Assembly: GCA_024400425.1 (NCBI GenBank)
Contig: JAKSMV010000009.1
Coordinates: 34,430-98,429 of the forward strand
Length of the DNA: 64,000 nucleotides
From: Bacteroidales bacterium
GTDB lineage: Bacteria > Bacteroidota > Bacteroidia > Bacteroidales > F082
Direction: 5' to 3'
This document shows positions 17,853 through 27,989 of this stretch, piece by piece. Position numbers and translations under genes: made by a program. Below the pieces are notes generated by a model. The model ran no database searches. It was not told the DNA's origin and was given only the letters and a program-made list of their open reading frames with translations. Position 1 is the stretch's first letter; every line of letters starts with the position of its first letter.

Positions 17853-19166
17853 TCATTCGATACCACGTAGGTCCTTGTAGAGCTGCACGGCATAGAGGTC
17901 GGTCATGTTGGAGATGAAATCGACGACGCATTGCAGTTTCGCGTAGGTGTCGTCAGTGCTGCTGATGAACTGCTCGGGAATGAGCGAAAGGAGTTTCTTG
18001 TTGTAGGCAGTGTTGGGGCTTGTGATGGCCTCGCAGAAGTCGCCCATCAGGGTCCCGATGACGTTGAAGCCCGTAAGCTCGACCTTCACCACTGAAGGGT
18101 GACGGTAGATGTGGCTTACCGAAGCGGCACGGCATTGCTCCAAGGCTTGTTCCTCGAAGTCGGGCAGATGCGCGATGAGGCTCTTCTCGAAACGGCCTTC
18201 CATGATGGCGTCGTAGTTGGCGACGAAGATGTCGCTGACGCAACCGACGAGCTTGTTGATGAGCATGGCGCGCAAGAAGGCCATGCGCTCGTTGGTATCG
18301 CTTACCTGGCTGTAGGCCAGTTCTTTATGCCGGTAAAAGTCCTTGTCGTTGTTGCGGTCGAAGAAGCTGATGAAGCAGTCTTCGATGTCGTGTGTGCTGA
18401 TGATGCCGCGTTTGTGGGCATCTTCCATGTCGAGGACGAGGTAACAGATATCGTCGGCAGCCTCCATCATGTAGGAAAGCGGATGGCGTGCATACACGAG
18501 CGACGACGCGTCGATGCGCGGGATGCCGCATTCGGCCATGATTTCCTCAAAGGTGGCGATTTCGGAGTGGAAGATGTTGTATTTCTTGCGGTTACCTTTG
18601 TTGTAGGAAGGGTATGGGTATTTTATCAGCGTGGCGAGGGTGGCTGCGGTGAGTGAGAATCCGCCTTCGCGCCGACCGTTGAACTGGTGGGTGAGTAGGC
18701 GGAAGGCGTTGGCGTTGCCCTCGAAGGCTATGAGGTCGCTCCACTGCTCGGGAAGCACTTGGCTCTCAAAACGTTTGCCGTCGCCGTCGTTGAAGAAACT
18801 GCTGATGGTATCTTCGCCCGAATGGCCGAAAGGCGGGTTGCCCAAGTCGTGGGCCAGGCAGGCAGAAGCGACCACCGTGTCGATGTCGCTGATGACGTCT
18901 TTCAACTCGGGGTGGATGACAATGAGTTTCTTGTAGGCCATGCGGGCGATGCTGCGCCCTACGCTGGCTACTTCTAAACTGTGTGTCAGTCGGTTATGCA
19001 CCATGATGGCACCGGGCAGAGGGAAGACTTGCGTCTTGTTCTGCAAACGGCGGAAGGCACTCGAAAAGATGATGCGGTCGTAATCGCGTTGGAACGAGGT
19101 GCGTATGTCGTCGCTCTTTTGCGGCTGGGCGCAGCGTCTGGTAGAGAGTAGGTCGGTCCAGTTCAT
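17853..19166 (-). CDS. dgt: Deoxyguanosinetriphosphate triphosphohydrolase (HD domain)
   Basis: dGTPases hydrolyse dGTP to deoxyguanosine and triphosphate and affect nucleotide pools and phage resistance. The 437-residue protein shows the family's N-terminal YDRIIFSSAFRRLQNKTQVF, then VHNRLTHSLEVASVGRSI, and the HD metal site ACLAHDLGNPPFGHSGE near residue 105. Further His and Asp residues occur in YMMEAADDICYLVLDMED. The start at 19166 (MNWTDLLSTRR) overlaps the tsaD stop by 4 bases (ATGA). A longer reading adds 46 residues from the tsaD 3' end in another frame and is rejected. Coupling with tsaD is probably just operon packing. Confidence 0.9.
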   Translation of the reverse strand: MNWTDLLSTRRCAQPQKSDDIRTSFQRDYDRIIFSSAFRRLQNKTQVFPLPGAIMVHNRLTHSLEVASVGRSIARMAYKKLIVIHPELKDVISDIDTVVASACLAHDLGNPPFGHSGEDTISSFFNDGDGKRFESQVLPEQWSDLIAFEGNANAFRLLTHQFNGRREGGFSLTAATLATLIKYPYPSYNKGNRKKYNIFHSEIATFEEIMAECGIPRIDASSLVYARHPLSYMMEAADDICYLVLDMEDAHKRGIISTHDIEDCFISFFDRNNDKDFYRHKELAYSQVSDTNERMAFLRAMLINKLVGCVSDIFVANYDAIMEGRFEKSLIAHLPDFEEQALEQCRAASVSHIYRHPSVVKVELTGFNVIGTLMGDFCEAITSPNTAYNKKLLSLIPEQFISSTDDTYAKLQCVVDFISNMTDLYAVQLYKDLRGIE

Positions 19167-20185
19167 ATATTCAGACTCTGGCGTGCGTATGGGGTGAGGT
19201 CTTGCGTGGCGAACTCGCCACGAAGGAACTTGTAGTAACCGGCCACGGCCACCATGGCGGCGTTGTCGGTGCTGTAGCTGAGGCGAGGGATGAACACCTT
19301 CCAATGGTATTTCTCGCCCATGGCCAGCATGGCGTCGTGCAGCCCGCTGTTGGCACTCACACCACCGGCGATGGCGACGGTTTTTATGCCCGTCTGCTTC
19401 GAGGCTTTCACCAACTTGTTCATGAGGATGTCGATGATGGTCTTCTGCACCGAGGCGCAGAGGTCTTCCTTGTTCTCTTCGATGAAGTTGGGATTGATCT
19501 TGAGGTTGTCGCGGACGGTGTATAGGATGCTGGTTTTCAGGCCGCTGAAGCTGTAGTCGAGGTCGGGAATCTGAGGTTTGGCAAACTGGAAGGCTTCGGG
19601 GTTGCCAATCTTGGCGAGCTTGTCGATGACGGGACCGCCAGGGTAGGGCAGACCGAGAATCTTGGCTGTCTTGTCGAAGGCTTCACCCGCAGCGTCGTCG
19701 ATGGTCTTGCCGATGACTTCCATGTCGAAATAGTCTTTCACCACCACGATTTGGGTGTGTCCGCCCGAAACGGTGAGGCAGAGAAATGGAAAGTCAGGCA
19801 CTTCGGTATGGGTGGCATCGGTGGCAAAATGCACCAGAATGTGGGCATTCATGTGGTCGATTTCCACCATCGGGATGTTCAAGGTTTGGGCGAAAGCCTT
19901 TGCAAATGAGGTTCCTACGAGCAAAGAACCTAAAAGACCAGGGCCGCGCGTAAAAGCGATGGCACTTAATTGATTTTTATCTATCTTTGCGTCCTTCAAA
20001 GCCGTGTCGATGACGGGGATGATATTTTGCTGGTGAGCACGCGATGCGAGTTCGGGGACAACGCCTCCGTATTTCTCGTGAACTTTCTGACTAGCAATGA
20101 CATTCGACAACACGCACGTGCCTTGAAGCACTGCGGCTGAGGTGTCGTCGCATGATGATTCGATGCCTAGAATATATTCGTTCAT
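19163..20185 (-). CDS. tsaD: tRNA N6-adenosine threonylcarbamoyltransferase
   Basis: TsaD transfers threonylcarbamoyl to N6 of A37 in ANN-decoding tRNAs, working with TsaB, TsaC and TsaE. The 340-residue protein matches the ASKHA-fold family: start MNEYILGIESSCDDTSAAV, the metal-binding pair HMNAH near 113, VSGGHTQIVVV near 138, PGGPVIDKLAK near 180 and AGGVSANSGL near 270. The length is normal. It is the first gene of the minus-strand pair with dgt and faces tamB across a gap of under 80 bases, so both promoters must lie in 20186-20260. Confidence 0.96.
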   Translation of the reverse strand: MNEYILGIESSCDDTSAAVLQGTCVLSNVIASQKVHEKYGGVVPELASRAHQQNIIPVIDTALKDAKIDKNQLSAIAFTRGPGLLGSLLVGTSFAKAFAQTLNIPMVEIDHMNAHILVHFATDATHTEVPDFPFLCLTVSGGHTQIVVVKDYFDMEVIGKTIDDAAGEAFDKTAKILGLPYPGGPVIDKLAKIGNPEAFQFAKPQIPDLDYSFSGLKTSILYTVRDNLKINPNFIEENKEDLCASVQKTIIDILMNKLVKASKQTGIKTVAIAGGVSANSGLHDAMLAMGEKYHWKVFIPRLSYSTDNAAMVAVAGYYKFLRGEFATQDLTPYARQSLNI

Positions 20186-20208
20186 AGCTTAAATTGAAGC
20201 TTAAATTT

Positions 20209-20224
20209 GGAGGGTCAAAATTAT
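20209..20224 (+). promoter_or_regulatory. Shine-Dalgarno-like box before a possible ATT start of tamB
   Basis: GGAGGG at 20209-20214 is followed after five bases by ATT (20220) and then a second ATT (20223), both in frame with tamB. No ATG, GTG or TTG lies in frame between the upstream stop (20202) and the ATG at 20262. Starting here would restore a Lys-rich N-terminus (KIIKKKIIHS) in front of the membrane anchor. Confidence 0.35.
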
Positions 20225-20261
20225 TAAAAAAAAGATTATCCATAGCATCTTAGTTTTAATT

Positions 20262-23200
20262 ATGGTGGTGTTGTCGGTTTTCGTGAGCCTGTTCATCGCC
20301 ATACAAGACCCTATTATTCAGAAGTTTGCGGTTCGTGTGGCCAGCGGCTATCTCTCCGAAAATCTTGGTGTCGAATTCAAGATAGGCCGACTTTACATTT
20401 CACCCGACTTGAATGTGATTCTCGAAGATGTTCTCGCTAAAGACCAAAAAGACAATGTGTTGCTCTCTTCTGACAAGATAAGCGCGCAGTTCTTCTACAG
20501 CGACGCCTTTGAGGGTGACTTGCATCTTGGAAAGGTGGAATTGGACCGAACGGAAGCCAATCTGGTGACGTATGAAGGCGAAGACGTCATGAACCTGCAG
20601 TTTATCATCGACTTTTTCAGCTCGGATAAGGAACGTGAGCCGAAAGAGGGAAGCCTGCCCATCCGTATCGACCGCCTGCTGCTGAAGGATGTCGATTTCA
20701 TGCTTTGGAATCAGAACCGCTCCAATTCGCTCAAGACCCAGCAACATGCTATGGATTACGCCCATATCGATGTTGACGACATTAACCTTGATGCTTACGA
20801 TGTCCTCATCAATGGCGATTCCATCAGCGCGTCGATAAAGTCGTTGACGGCCAATGAATTGAGTGGGTTTGAACTGAAAGCCTTCAAGACTGATGCCCTG
20901 GTGTGCTCAAAGGGTATCTTCCTTGATGGCCTGAAGATTTCGACCAACAACAGCCAGCTTGACCTCGACTTGCACATGCTCTACAATGATTTCGAGGATA
21001 TAAGTTATTTTGTTGATTCTGTTCGTTTTGACGCACGAATACATCCTACTGACATTCTGCTCTCGGATATCGGTGTCTTTGCTCCGGTGATGTATAAGAT
21101 GCCTGACAGGCTGCTTTTCGAAGCTCTGTTCACGGGACCTATCGAGCATTTTACCGTTGATAGTCTGGTTTGCGATTTCGGCAATATTACCCATCTCGAA
21201 GGCAAACTGACCATGCATCCATTGGACTTTGAAAATGGTTTCCATACGCTGAATATCAGTAAGATGCTGTTCTCGTATGACGACTTGGCGAATTTCGGTA
21301 TTCCTGGTCGTACGGGCACTATTCCTTTGCCCGAATCGCTGAAACCCATGACGCGTGGTTCGCTTCGCCTCGACTTCAACGGTTCATACGTCAACTTCGA
21401 TTCGAAGATTGATTTGAAATCGAATATCGGCAATGTCAACGCCAACATAGGCAGGGTATGCGATGAAGATGGCAACAATAAATTCGCTGGTTTCGTGAAT
21501 GTCGAAAGAGTCGATGTGGGTAAGCTGGCCAACATCGAAAAGACGGTGGGTGCGCTCGACTTGGCGGCCAATGTCTCCATGAATTTTCCTAAGAAAGGCA
21601 AGGCGAAATTTGATGTCGATGGCAATGTGTATCGTGTTGATTTACTAGGTAATTTCATCGACAGAATTAAGGTTGACGGTAGCTTGAACGAGGATCGTTT
21701 CAACGGAAAGCTTAGCGTGTTTGACAACGATTTGGATCTCGATTTCGTCGGTCTGATTGATTTCGAGAATCGTAAAAAGCCTAAGTCGGATTTTACGGCT
21801 GTTATCCGCAATGCCGATTTGGCGGGTCTCAATATCCTGAAAAACGACAGCATCTCGAATCTTTCCACTCACCTTACAGTCAAAATGACGGGTTTCGACA
21901 TCGACGACCTCGAAGGTACATTGAACATCACCAATACCTTGTTCAAAAATAGCCGCGGCGAATATGCCATGGACAACTTCACGGCTTCCATCGTCAACGA
22001 CAATCTCATTATGCGCCGCATCAACATGGACTGCGACTTCTTCAATCTGGAGATGGCCGGGCAGATGAATCTCAACTCGTTGCCAAACAGCCTGAAGGAA
22101 CATTTCGATTACTATGTCGAGGTGCCGTTATGGGACCAGCAGCTGGAGAAATTCATGAATTATAGGGTGAAGCATAATGCCGACCAAGACTTCTATATGA
22201 ACATGACCTTGAAAGACACGCACGAATTGACTCGTCTGCTACTGCCTAACTTGACCGTGGCGAAAAATACGACCTTGAATGGCACCTTCACTTCGCGTTC
22301 GCATTTGCTGAACTTCACGATGCGTTCGAAACAGATTGACTATGGCTCTGTCCGCCTCGAAAATGTTGAACTGAAAAAGCATCCAGTCATTGATGGATCG
22401 GCTTCCACCTTGTCCATTAACAAGATTGTCTGGCGCGATAGCACATCTGTCGATACGACGGTTTTCGGCCTTGATAGGTTCACCTATGACGTCCTTCTCA
22501 AGAACGACACCATATTCAATACCTTGTCGTGGAACGACCTCTCTGATGCCGACCACAACAAGGCCCTTGTCAATGGCTGCTGTGTGCCTAACGACTTGGG
22601 TGCTTCGTTCTGGATTCGCCAGGCAGACCTGACCATCAACGATTCGGTGTGGTGCATCAACCCGAAGAACTATATCGAAGTGGCCAACAAGCGCATCAAA
22701 ATCTCGAATCTCGAATTTTGCCATAACCAGCAGCGACTGATGGCTGATGGCGTGGTGCCGAAAACTGATGGCGACACCATCAACGTGAGTTTCAATAAGT
22801 TCGATGTCTCCAATTTCGACCTGCTTTTCCGTACCATGGGCTTTGATGCCGATGGCTTCATTTCGGGCAATGCCTGGATGGGAAGGGAGAACGAGAAGCC
22901 TGTCGTCGATGCCCAACTTGTCATCAACGACTTGGGAATGAACAACGACTATATTGGTGATGCACATGTTGACAGCCATTGGGACAATGACGAAAAGGCC
23001 ATCAATGTTGATGTGGGAATCGAGAACCAGGGACGAAAGACCTTGGATATCTTAGGAACCTATTTCCTTGAAAAGGAAGATGATAACCTTGATTTTGCCA
23101 TCAAGATGGACTCGTTGCAGCTGGGTCTCATTTCGCCTTTCGTCACGGGTCTCGTCTCGCGTTTGCAAGGCACCGGGGTGGGAGAGATCCTGGTGTCGGG

Positions 23201-24707
23201 GACGCCTCAAAAGCCTTCGATTAATGGCAAGCTCGGGATTCGCAATGGCGGCTGCAAGATTGACTATCTGAACTCGTTTTTCACCTTCGAGCCAAATATT
23301 GACATCGACTCCAAGTCAATCGTGCTGAACGACATGGTGCTTGTCGATACGCTCGGAAACAAGGCCTACGTCGATGGCAAGATCATGCACTCCAATTTCA
23401 AGAATTTCGTCTTTGATATCACCATCATACCAATGAATTTCATGGCTATGGCAACGACGCTCAACGAAAACGAATCGTTCTATGGTACTGCCGTTGCCGA
23501 TGGCTTGGTGAAGATAAAGGGACCGCTCGAAAAAATCGCTTTGGATATCAAGGCGAAAACCCGCAAAGGAACAAAAATCGTGCTTCCGTTGAATGGAACT
23601 TCGACTGTTTCCGATATTGATTATGTGACCTTCATCTCGCATGATGACATAGAATCGGAAAACAAGGAAGAAACGGCCAAGCCGAAGAAGAACTTCTCGT
23701 TGCAGCTTGATGCAGATGTCACCGACGATGCTTCGGTGAGAATCATCCTTCCTGGCAATATAGGAACCATTGAAGCCTCGGGCAATGGCAATATCAAGTT
23801 GGGGACGTCAACCTCGTCGAGTCTTTCGCTTATTGGCGAATTTGTCATCAGCGACGGCGAATTTGTGCTGAATTTCAAGAACTTGTTGAATAAGAACTTT
23901 AAGCTGAAAAAAGGAGGCTCCATTACCTGGACGGGCGAACCTACGAAAGGCCGTATCGATGCGACGGGTTCCTATACGGTGAAGGCTTCGCTGGCATCTT
24001 TGGGCATTGCCAACACCGTTACGAATGTCAATGTGGATGCCGAATGTCTCATCCATCTGAAAGATGCCTTGCTGAACCCGACCATCTCTTTCGGGCTTCG
24101 CCTCCCGAAAGCTTCCGACGACACGAAACAAACTGTGTATTCGTTGCTCGATACTACCAATCAATCAGTTATGAGTACACAAGTGCTCTCGCTCTTGCTG
24201 CTTGGCACTTTTAGTAATGCTGGCGTCGATTCAAAGGGAAATTCAAGCACCTCGCTATTGAGTTCGTTAACCTCGCAACTCTTGAGTGGTTGGATGTCGG
24301 AAATCAGCCGCGATTTCAATTTCGGTTTGAAATATCATGCTGCCGATGGCGTTTCGAACGAAGAATGGCAGGTCGAATTGAAGACCGAACTCTTCAACAA
24401 CCGGTTAATCATTGAATCAAATTTCGGAGTGGTGACTGCTTATGGCGCTGGTTCGAACTATGTGTCAAATATCGTTGGTGAAGTCGATTTGTACTACAAA
24501 CTGAGCAAGGATGGCCGGCTGATGGGCCATTTCTATAACCATTCCAACAACAACACGAACTTCTCATCCTATTCGTTCGACCGGATTGCACCTTATACAC
24601 AAGGTCTTGGTGTGTCGTACAGCCGTTCGTTCGATAAGTTCAAAGATTTGTTCAAAAAGAAAAATTCATCGGCGGTAATCGTAAAGCCAAAAAACAATAA
24701 ACCATAA
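20262..24707 (+). CDS. tamB: Translocation and assembly module protein TamB (DUF490)
   Basis: This very long protein (1481 residues from this ATG) is anchored in the inner membrane by an N-terminal hydrophobic segment and spans the periplasm as an extended beta-taco groove. TamB-like proteins are linked to outer-membrane assembly and phospholipid transport. The AsmA-like start (SGYLSENLGVEFKIGRLYI), long beta-rich repeats and the DUF490 C-terminus are recognisable. Examples from the C-terminus are GSITWTGEPTKGRIDATGSY, SFGLRLPKAS and the final YSRSFDKF. No tamA is adjacent. The start is uncertain: the open frame extends 57 bases upstream with no standard start codon, and an ATT preceded by GGAGGG could be used instead. 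The helicase gene follows after 4 bases. Confidence 0.88.
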   Translation: MVVLSVFVSLFIAIQDPIIQKFAVRVASGYLSENLGVEFKIGRLYISPDLNVILEDVLAKDQKDNVLLSSDKISAQFFYSDAFEGDLHLGKVELDRTEANLVTYEGEDVMNLQFIIDFFSSDKEREPKEGSLPIRIDRLLLKDVDFMLWNQNRSNSLKTQQHAMDYAHIDVDDINLDAYDVLINGDSISASIKSLTANELSGFELKAFKTDALVCSKGIFLDGLKISTNNSQLDLDLHMLYNDFEDISYFVDSVRFDARIHPTDILLSDIGVFAPVMYKMPDRLLFEALFTGPIEHFTVDSLVCDFGNITHLEGKLTMHPLDFENGFHTLNISKMLFSYDDLANFGIPGRTGTIPLPESLKPMTRGSLRLDFNGSYVNFDSKIDLKSNIGNVNANIGRVCDEDGNNKFAGFVNVERVDVGKLANIEKTVGALDLAANVSMNFPKKGKAKFDVDGNVYRVDLLGNFIDRIKVDGSLNEDRFNGKLSVFDNDLDLDFVGLIDFENRKKPKSDFTAVIRNADLAGLNILKNDSISNLSTHLTVKMTGFDIDDLEGTLNITNTLFKNSRGEYAMDNFTASIVNDNLIMRRINMDCDFFNLEMAGQMNLNSLPNSLKEHFDYYVEVPLWDQQLEKFMNYRVKHNADQDFYMNMTLKDTHELTRLLLPNLTVAKNTTLNGTFTSRSHLLNFTMRSKQIDYGSVRLENVELKKHPVIDGSASTLSINKIVWRDSTSVDTTVFGLDRFTYDVLLKNDTIFNTLSWNDLSDADHNKALVNGCCVPNDLGASFWIRQADLTINDSVWCINPKNYIEVANKRIKISNLEFCHNQQRLMADGVVPKTDGDTINVSFNKFDVSNFDLLFRTMGFDADGFISGNAWMGRENEKPVVDAQLVINDLGMNNDYIGDAHVDSHWDNDEKAINVDVGIENQGRKTLDILGTYFLEKEDDNLDFAIKMDSLQLGLISPFVTGLVSRLQGTGVGEILVSGTPQKPSINGKLGIRNGGCKIDYLNSFFTFEPNIDIDSKSIVLNDMVLVDTLGNKAYVDGKIMHSNFKNFVFDITIIPMNFMAMATTLNENESFYGTAVADGLVKIKGPLEKIALDIKAKTRKGTKIVLPLNGTSTVSDIDYVTFISHDDIESENKEETAKPKKNFSLQLDADVTDDASVRIILPGNIGTIEASGNGNIKLGTSTSSSLSLIGEFVISDGEFVLNFKNLLNKNFKLKKGGSITWTGEPTKGRIDATGSYTVKASLASLGIANTVTNVNVDAECLIHLKDALLNPTISFGLRLPKASDDTKQTVYSLLDTTNQSVMSTQVLSLLLLGTFSNAGVDSKGNSSTSLLSSLTSQLLSGWMSEISRDFNFGLKYHAADGVSNEEWQVELKTELFNNRLIIESNFGVVTAYGAGSNYVSNIVGEVDLYYKLSKDGRLMGHFYNHSNNNTNFSSYSFDRIAPYTQGLGVSYSRSFDKFKDLFKKKNSSAVIVKPKNNKP

Positions 24708-24711
24708 AGAT

Positions 24712-27700
24712 ATGAATGCAAACGCAGCTTTTCGTGTTTACCAAGCCTCGGCAGGCTCGGGAAAAACCTATACACTCGTCAAGGAATATTTGAAGCTTTG
24801 CCTGAAAAGCGAAGCCCATGTGAATAATTTCAAGACGATTCTTGCCATGACCTTCACCAATGCCGCTGCCAACGAGATGAAGGAACGCATTGTGAGCGAC
24901 TTGAACAATATCATCAACAGTACCGAAGCGAAAGGAATAGAGGCGGATTTGACCCATGAATTGGAAATCGACGATGCGCAACTGAAGCATAATGCCCAAC
25001 TGCTGCTCCAATCTATCATACACGATTACAGCAGTTTCTGCGTATGCACTATCGATGCCTTCGTGCAAAAACTTTCTCGCTCTTTCGCCCACGACTTGGG
25101 ACTCTCGTCGCAATATATGGTGAGCATCGACGGAAAGGAAATGTCGAATGCCGTTGTGGAAAGCCTTGGCTCGCAAATCAGCGACGACAATGACTTCTTG
25201 GCTAAAATTGTCACCGACTTCTGCAAAAACCAGTTCGACAGCGACCATTCCAGCAACCTGGAGGAAAAGTTGGGATCTTTTGTCGTAAAGCTTATGACCG
25301 AAAAGGCCTACCAACGCGACGAAAACAACAATATCCACAATTTGGAACAGTATGAAGAAACATTGGATTTCCTGAACAAGAAGACGGAAATTTTTGAGAC
25401 GAAAATTAAAAAATATGTTTCTGATTATAAAGCTATTGAAGCGAAATACCAACTTACTGATGCGGATTGCTATCAAGGCGTAAAAGGTGTGGCATCGTTT
25501 ATTAGAAAACTGGCAAAAAAGGAGTACGACTTGCCCAAAAGTTATTATGATACAGTTGTCGAAACGGGAAAATGGTATTCGGCTGCGGGGCAAAAGCGTT
25601 TCGGAAAGGCTGAATTGGAAACCATCAGGGACGAGTTTCTTGCCATTTTGGTGCCATTGAAAGAAACCATTACATCGGATTATCCCGCTTATCTTTTCTA
25701 TAGCTCGCAACGTAAATTGTTGTGCATGTATGCTTTGCGAGCCAAGATCCGTGAGGAGTTCCAAAAGATTTCTGACGAAGACGAAATTGTCCATATTTCG
25801 GAATTCAACAAACTGATTAACAATGTGCTGGGCGACTATTCAGTGCCTTTCATCTACGAAAGGGTGGGCGAGACGTATCGTCACGTTTTTGTCGATGAGT
25901 TTCAGGACACTTCCGTCATGCAATGGCAAAACCTGCTTCCTCTGATCGACAACGGCCTCTCGACCGACTCGATGAGTATGATTGTGGGCGACGGCAAGCA
26001 GTCGATTTACCGCTTCCGTAGTGGCGAAGTGGGACAATTGGTGAGCCTCCCTGAAATCTTCGCTTTGCCTGACGATGAACGTCAAAAATACTTTGAGCAA
26101 TATCAAGACAATCTGAAGGCACATTTTGGTTTCACCCAACTTGGCACCAATCGGCGTTCGTTCCAGAATATCATCAAGTTCAACAACGATTTCTTCGAAA
26201 AGACTTACACGAAACTTTCGGCGGAGCACCAACGCGTGTATGTTGACCAATGTAACAAGTATGGAAAGAAAGTGTCGGTGTTCCAAGAGACTTCCAAACC
26301 AGAAGAAGGCTTCGTGCAGATGCAACTCTATGACCCCAAAGACAAGGATTTCTGCAATGTCGCCATCGAAAACCTCATCAACGAACTTCTTGAAAAAGGA
26401 TATGACTATGGCGACATCGCCATCTTGACGCGTAAGGCAGCTTTTGGCTCGTCGATTGCCAACTACTTGAACAGCAAAAATATACCTGTCGTTTCGCACG
26501 ACTCCATTCTGCTGAAATCGTCAGATAAGGTGCGGCTTTTGGTGAACACCTTGCGTTACTTCATCGAAAAGAGCAACACTGCAGTAGTGGCCAACGAGAT
26601 TTACTTGTGGCATTTGGTGAACGACAAGGATTTCTCAGGCAATGTGTCGGGAATGTTCAACCAAGTGAATGCCATTGCCCGAGGCGAGACCGACCTCGAA
26701 ACGGTTCTCGGCATTGGTGATCCGGGCTTGCTGTCGGGTGTCATGGCGAAGGCTACTTGCCTCTACGACCTTTGCGCCTCGTTGGTCCGGATTTTCGGTT
26801 TCGATGCCATTGACGATGCTTTCCTCAATTCCTTCATGGAAGAAGTGTTCAAATGGCAAAATGGTGTTAGGGAGAGCATCATCGACTTCCTCGATTTCTG
26901 GGGTAAGAAGCAGAACATACTTTCTATTGAATCGGTTGGCACCAATGCTGTCAATATCATGACGATACACAAGTCGAAAGGCTTGCAGTTCCCTGTGGTG
27001 ATTTATCCTAAGGCCATTGTTGACCTTGATGAGCGCATACAGGGAAATTCAAATTCGGAAGAAGTGTGGGTGAAGCCTGAGGATTTAGGTTTCGAAGCCA
27101 TCCCAAATCTCGAAAAGGTGCTTCTGAGCTTGGATAAAAAAGTGAAATTGATGGGAGAAAAAGCTATAGCCATTTCTGAAAATGACGACAATGGCAACAG
27201 ATTGGACAACCTGAACCTACTTTATGTTGCCTTCACGCGTGCCATCCAACGGCTTTATGTTCTTGCAGAAGATAATGACAGTCAGAATCTTATCAAGGAT
27301 TACATGCAATTCGACCCTCTGCCAGAAGGCATGAAGTTGATGGAAGATGGCAAGTTGCTCCAGTTTGGCAATCCCGATTTCGACAAGCCTAAGGAAAGTG
27401 AGAAGAAACACGATGATGTGGTGACGTTCGGCAAGACTGACGATGATTTGGCTTCGTGCGACTGGTTCTCGAAAATCGATGTCGATTCCGACCCGACCAT
27501 GCTTTGGATGTCGCCCGACGACAAACTGTCGCCTTCCGAATGGGGCGAACTGGTGCACGAGATGCTCTCAAAGATTGCGACCGCTGATGATATTGACCGT
27601 GCCTTGCAACCGTATATTTTAGAAGGCGTCATCGATGAAGAAACTTTCATGATGTTGAAAGACAAGATGATGCAGATGATGGCAGACCCCATCGTCGGCA

Positions 27701-27969
27701 AGGCCTTTGCCAAAGAAGCACGTGTGAAAAACGAATGCGAAATCCTTTCTGACGGAAAGATTTTGCGTCCCGACCGTTATGCCGAACTGCCTGACGAAAT
27801 CATCCTTCTCGACTATAAGACAGGAAAAAAAGACCCGAAGCACCATCGCCAACTGAAAGACTACATTGTAGCGTTGCGCGAGATGGTACAGAAAGACATC
27901 CACGCCTATCTTGTATATCTTGCCGAGCCTATCGAAGTGGAAGAGGTGGTGATGGATACGTTGTTTTGA
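24712..27969 (+). CDS. UvrD/RecB-like helicase with C-terminal PD-(D/E)XK nuclease
   Basis: This 1085-residue protein resembles AddA/RecB, the helicase-nuclease that resects double-strand breaks for recombination. Walker A is SAGSGKTY near residue 14, with motif Ia LAMTFTNAAANEMKERI. Motif II is VFVDEFQDTSVMQW near 396, motif III region is IVGDGKQSIYRFRSG and motif VI is LLYVAFTRAIQRLY near 845. The nuclease signature at the C-terminus is EIILLDYKTGKK, then HRQLKDYI. The partner gene usually expected (an AddB-like nuclease) is not next to it in this window. It starts 4 bases after tamB, so it may be co-transcribed. Confidence 0.88.
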   Translation: MNANAAFRVYQASAGSGKTYTLVKEYLKLCLKSEAHVNNFKTILAMTFTNAAANEMKERIVSDLNNIINSTEAKGIEADLTHELEIDDAQLKHNAQLLLQSIIHDYSSFCVCTIDAFVQKLSRSFAHDLGLSSQYMVSIDGKEMSNAVVESLGSQISDDNDFLAKIVTDFCKNQFDSDHSSNLEEKLGSFVVKLMTEKAYQRDENNNIHNLEQYEETLDFLNKKTEIFETKIKKYVSDYKAIEAKYQLTDADCYQGVKGVASFIRKLAKKEYDLPKSYYDTVVETGKWYSAAGQKRFGKAELETIRDEFLAILVPLKETITSDYPAYLFYSSQRKLLCMYALRAKIREEFQKISDEDEIVHISEFNKLINNVLGDYSVPFIYERVGETYRHVFVDEFQDTSVMQWQNLLPLIDNGLSTDSMSMIVGDGKQSIYRFRSGEVGQLVSLPEIFALPDDERQKYFEQYQDNLKAHFGFTQLGTNRRSFQNIIKFNNDFFEKTYTKLSAEHQRVYVDQCNKYGKKVSVFQETSKPEEGFVQMQLYDPKDKDFCNVAIENLINELLEKGYDYGDIAILTRKAAFGSSIANYLNSKNIPVVSHDSILLKSSDKVRLLVNTLRYFIEKSNTAVVANEIYLWHLVNDKDFSGNVSGMFNQVNAIARGETDLETVLGIGDPGLLSGVMAKATCLYDLCASLVRIFGFDAIDDAFLNSFMEEVFKWQNGVRESIIDFLDFWGKKQNILSIESVGTNAVNIMTIHKSKGLQFPVVIYPKAIVDLDERIQGNSNSEEVWVKPEDLGFEAIPNLEKVLLSLDKKVKLMGEKAIAISENDDNGNRLDNLNLLYVAFTRAIQRLYVLAEDNDSQNLIKDYMQFDPLPEGMKLMEDGKLLQFGNPDFDKPKESEKKHDDVVTFGKTDDDLASCDWFSKIDVDSDPTMLWMSPDDKLSPSEWGELVHEMLSKIATADDIDRALQPYILEGVIDEETFMMLKDKMMQMMADPIVGKAFAKEARVKNECEILSDGKILRPDRYAELPDEIILLDYKTGKKDPKHHRQLKDYIVALREMVQKDIHAYLVYLAEPIEVEEVVMDTLF

Positions 27970-27989
27970 AGAAAATCAAAACGGAGTTT

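Noticed and set aside
24652..25794. 380-codon minus-strand open frame opposite the 5' part of the helicase
   Set aside because: The plus strand carries conserved helicase motifs through the same bases; the antisense product shows only biased low-quality sequence.
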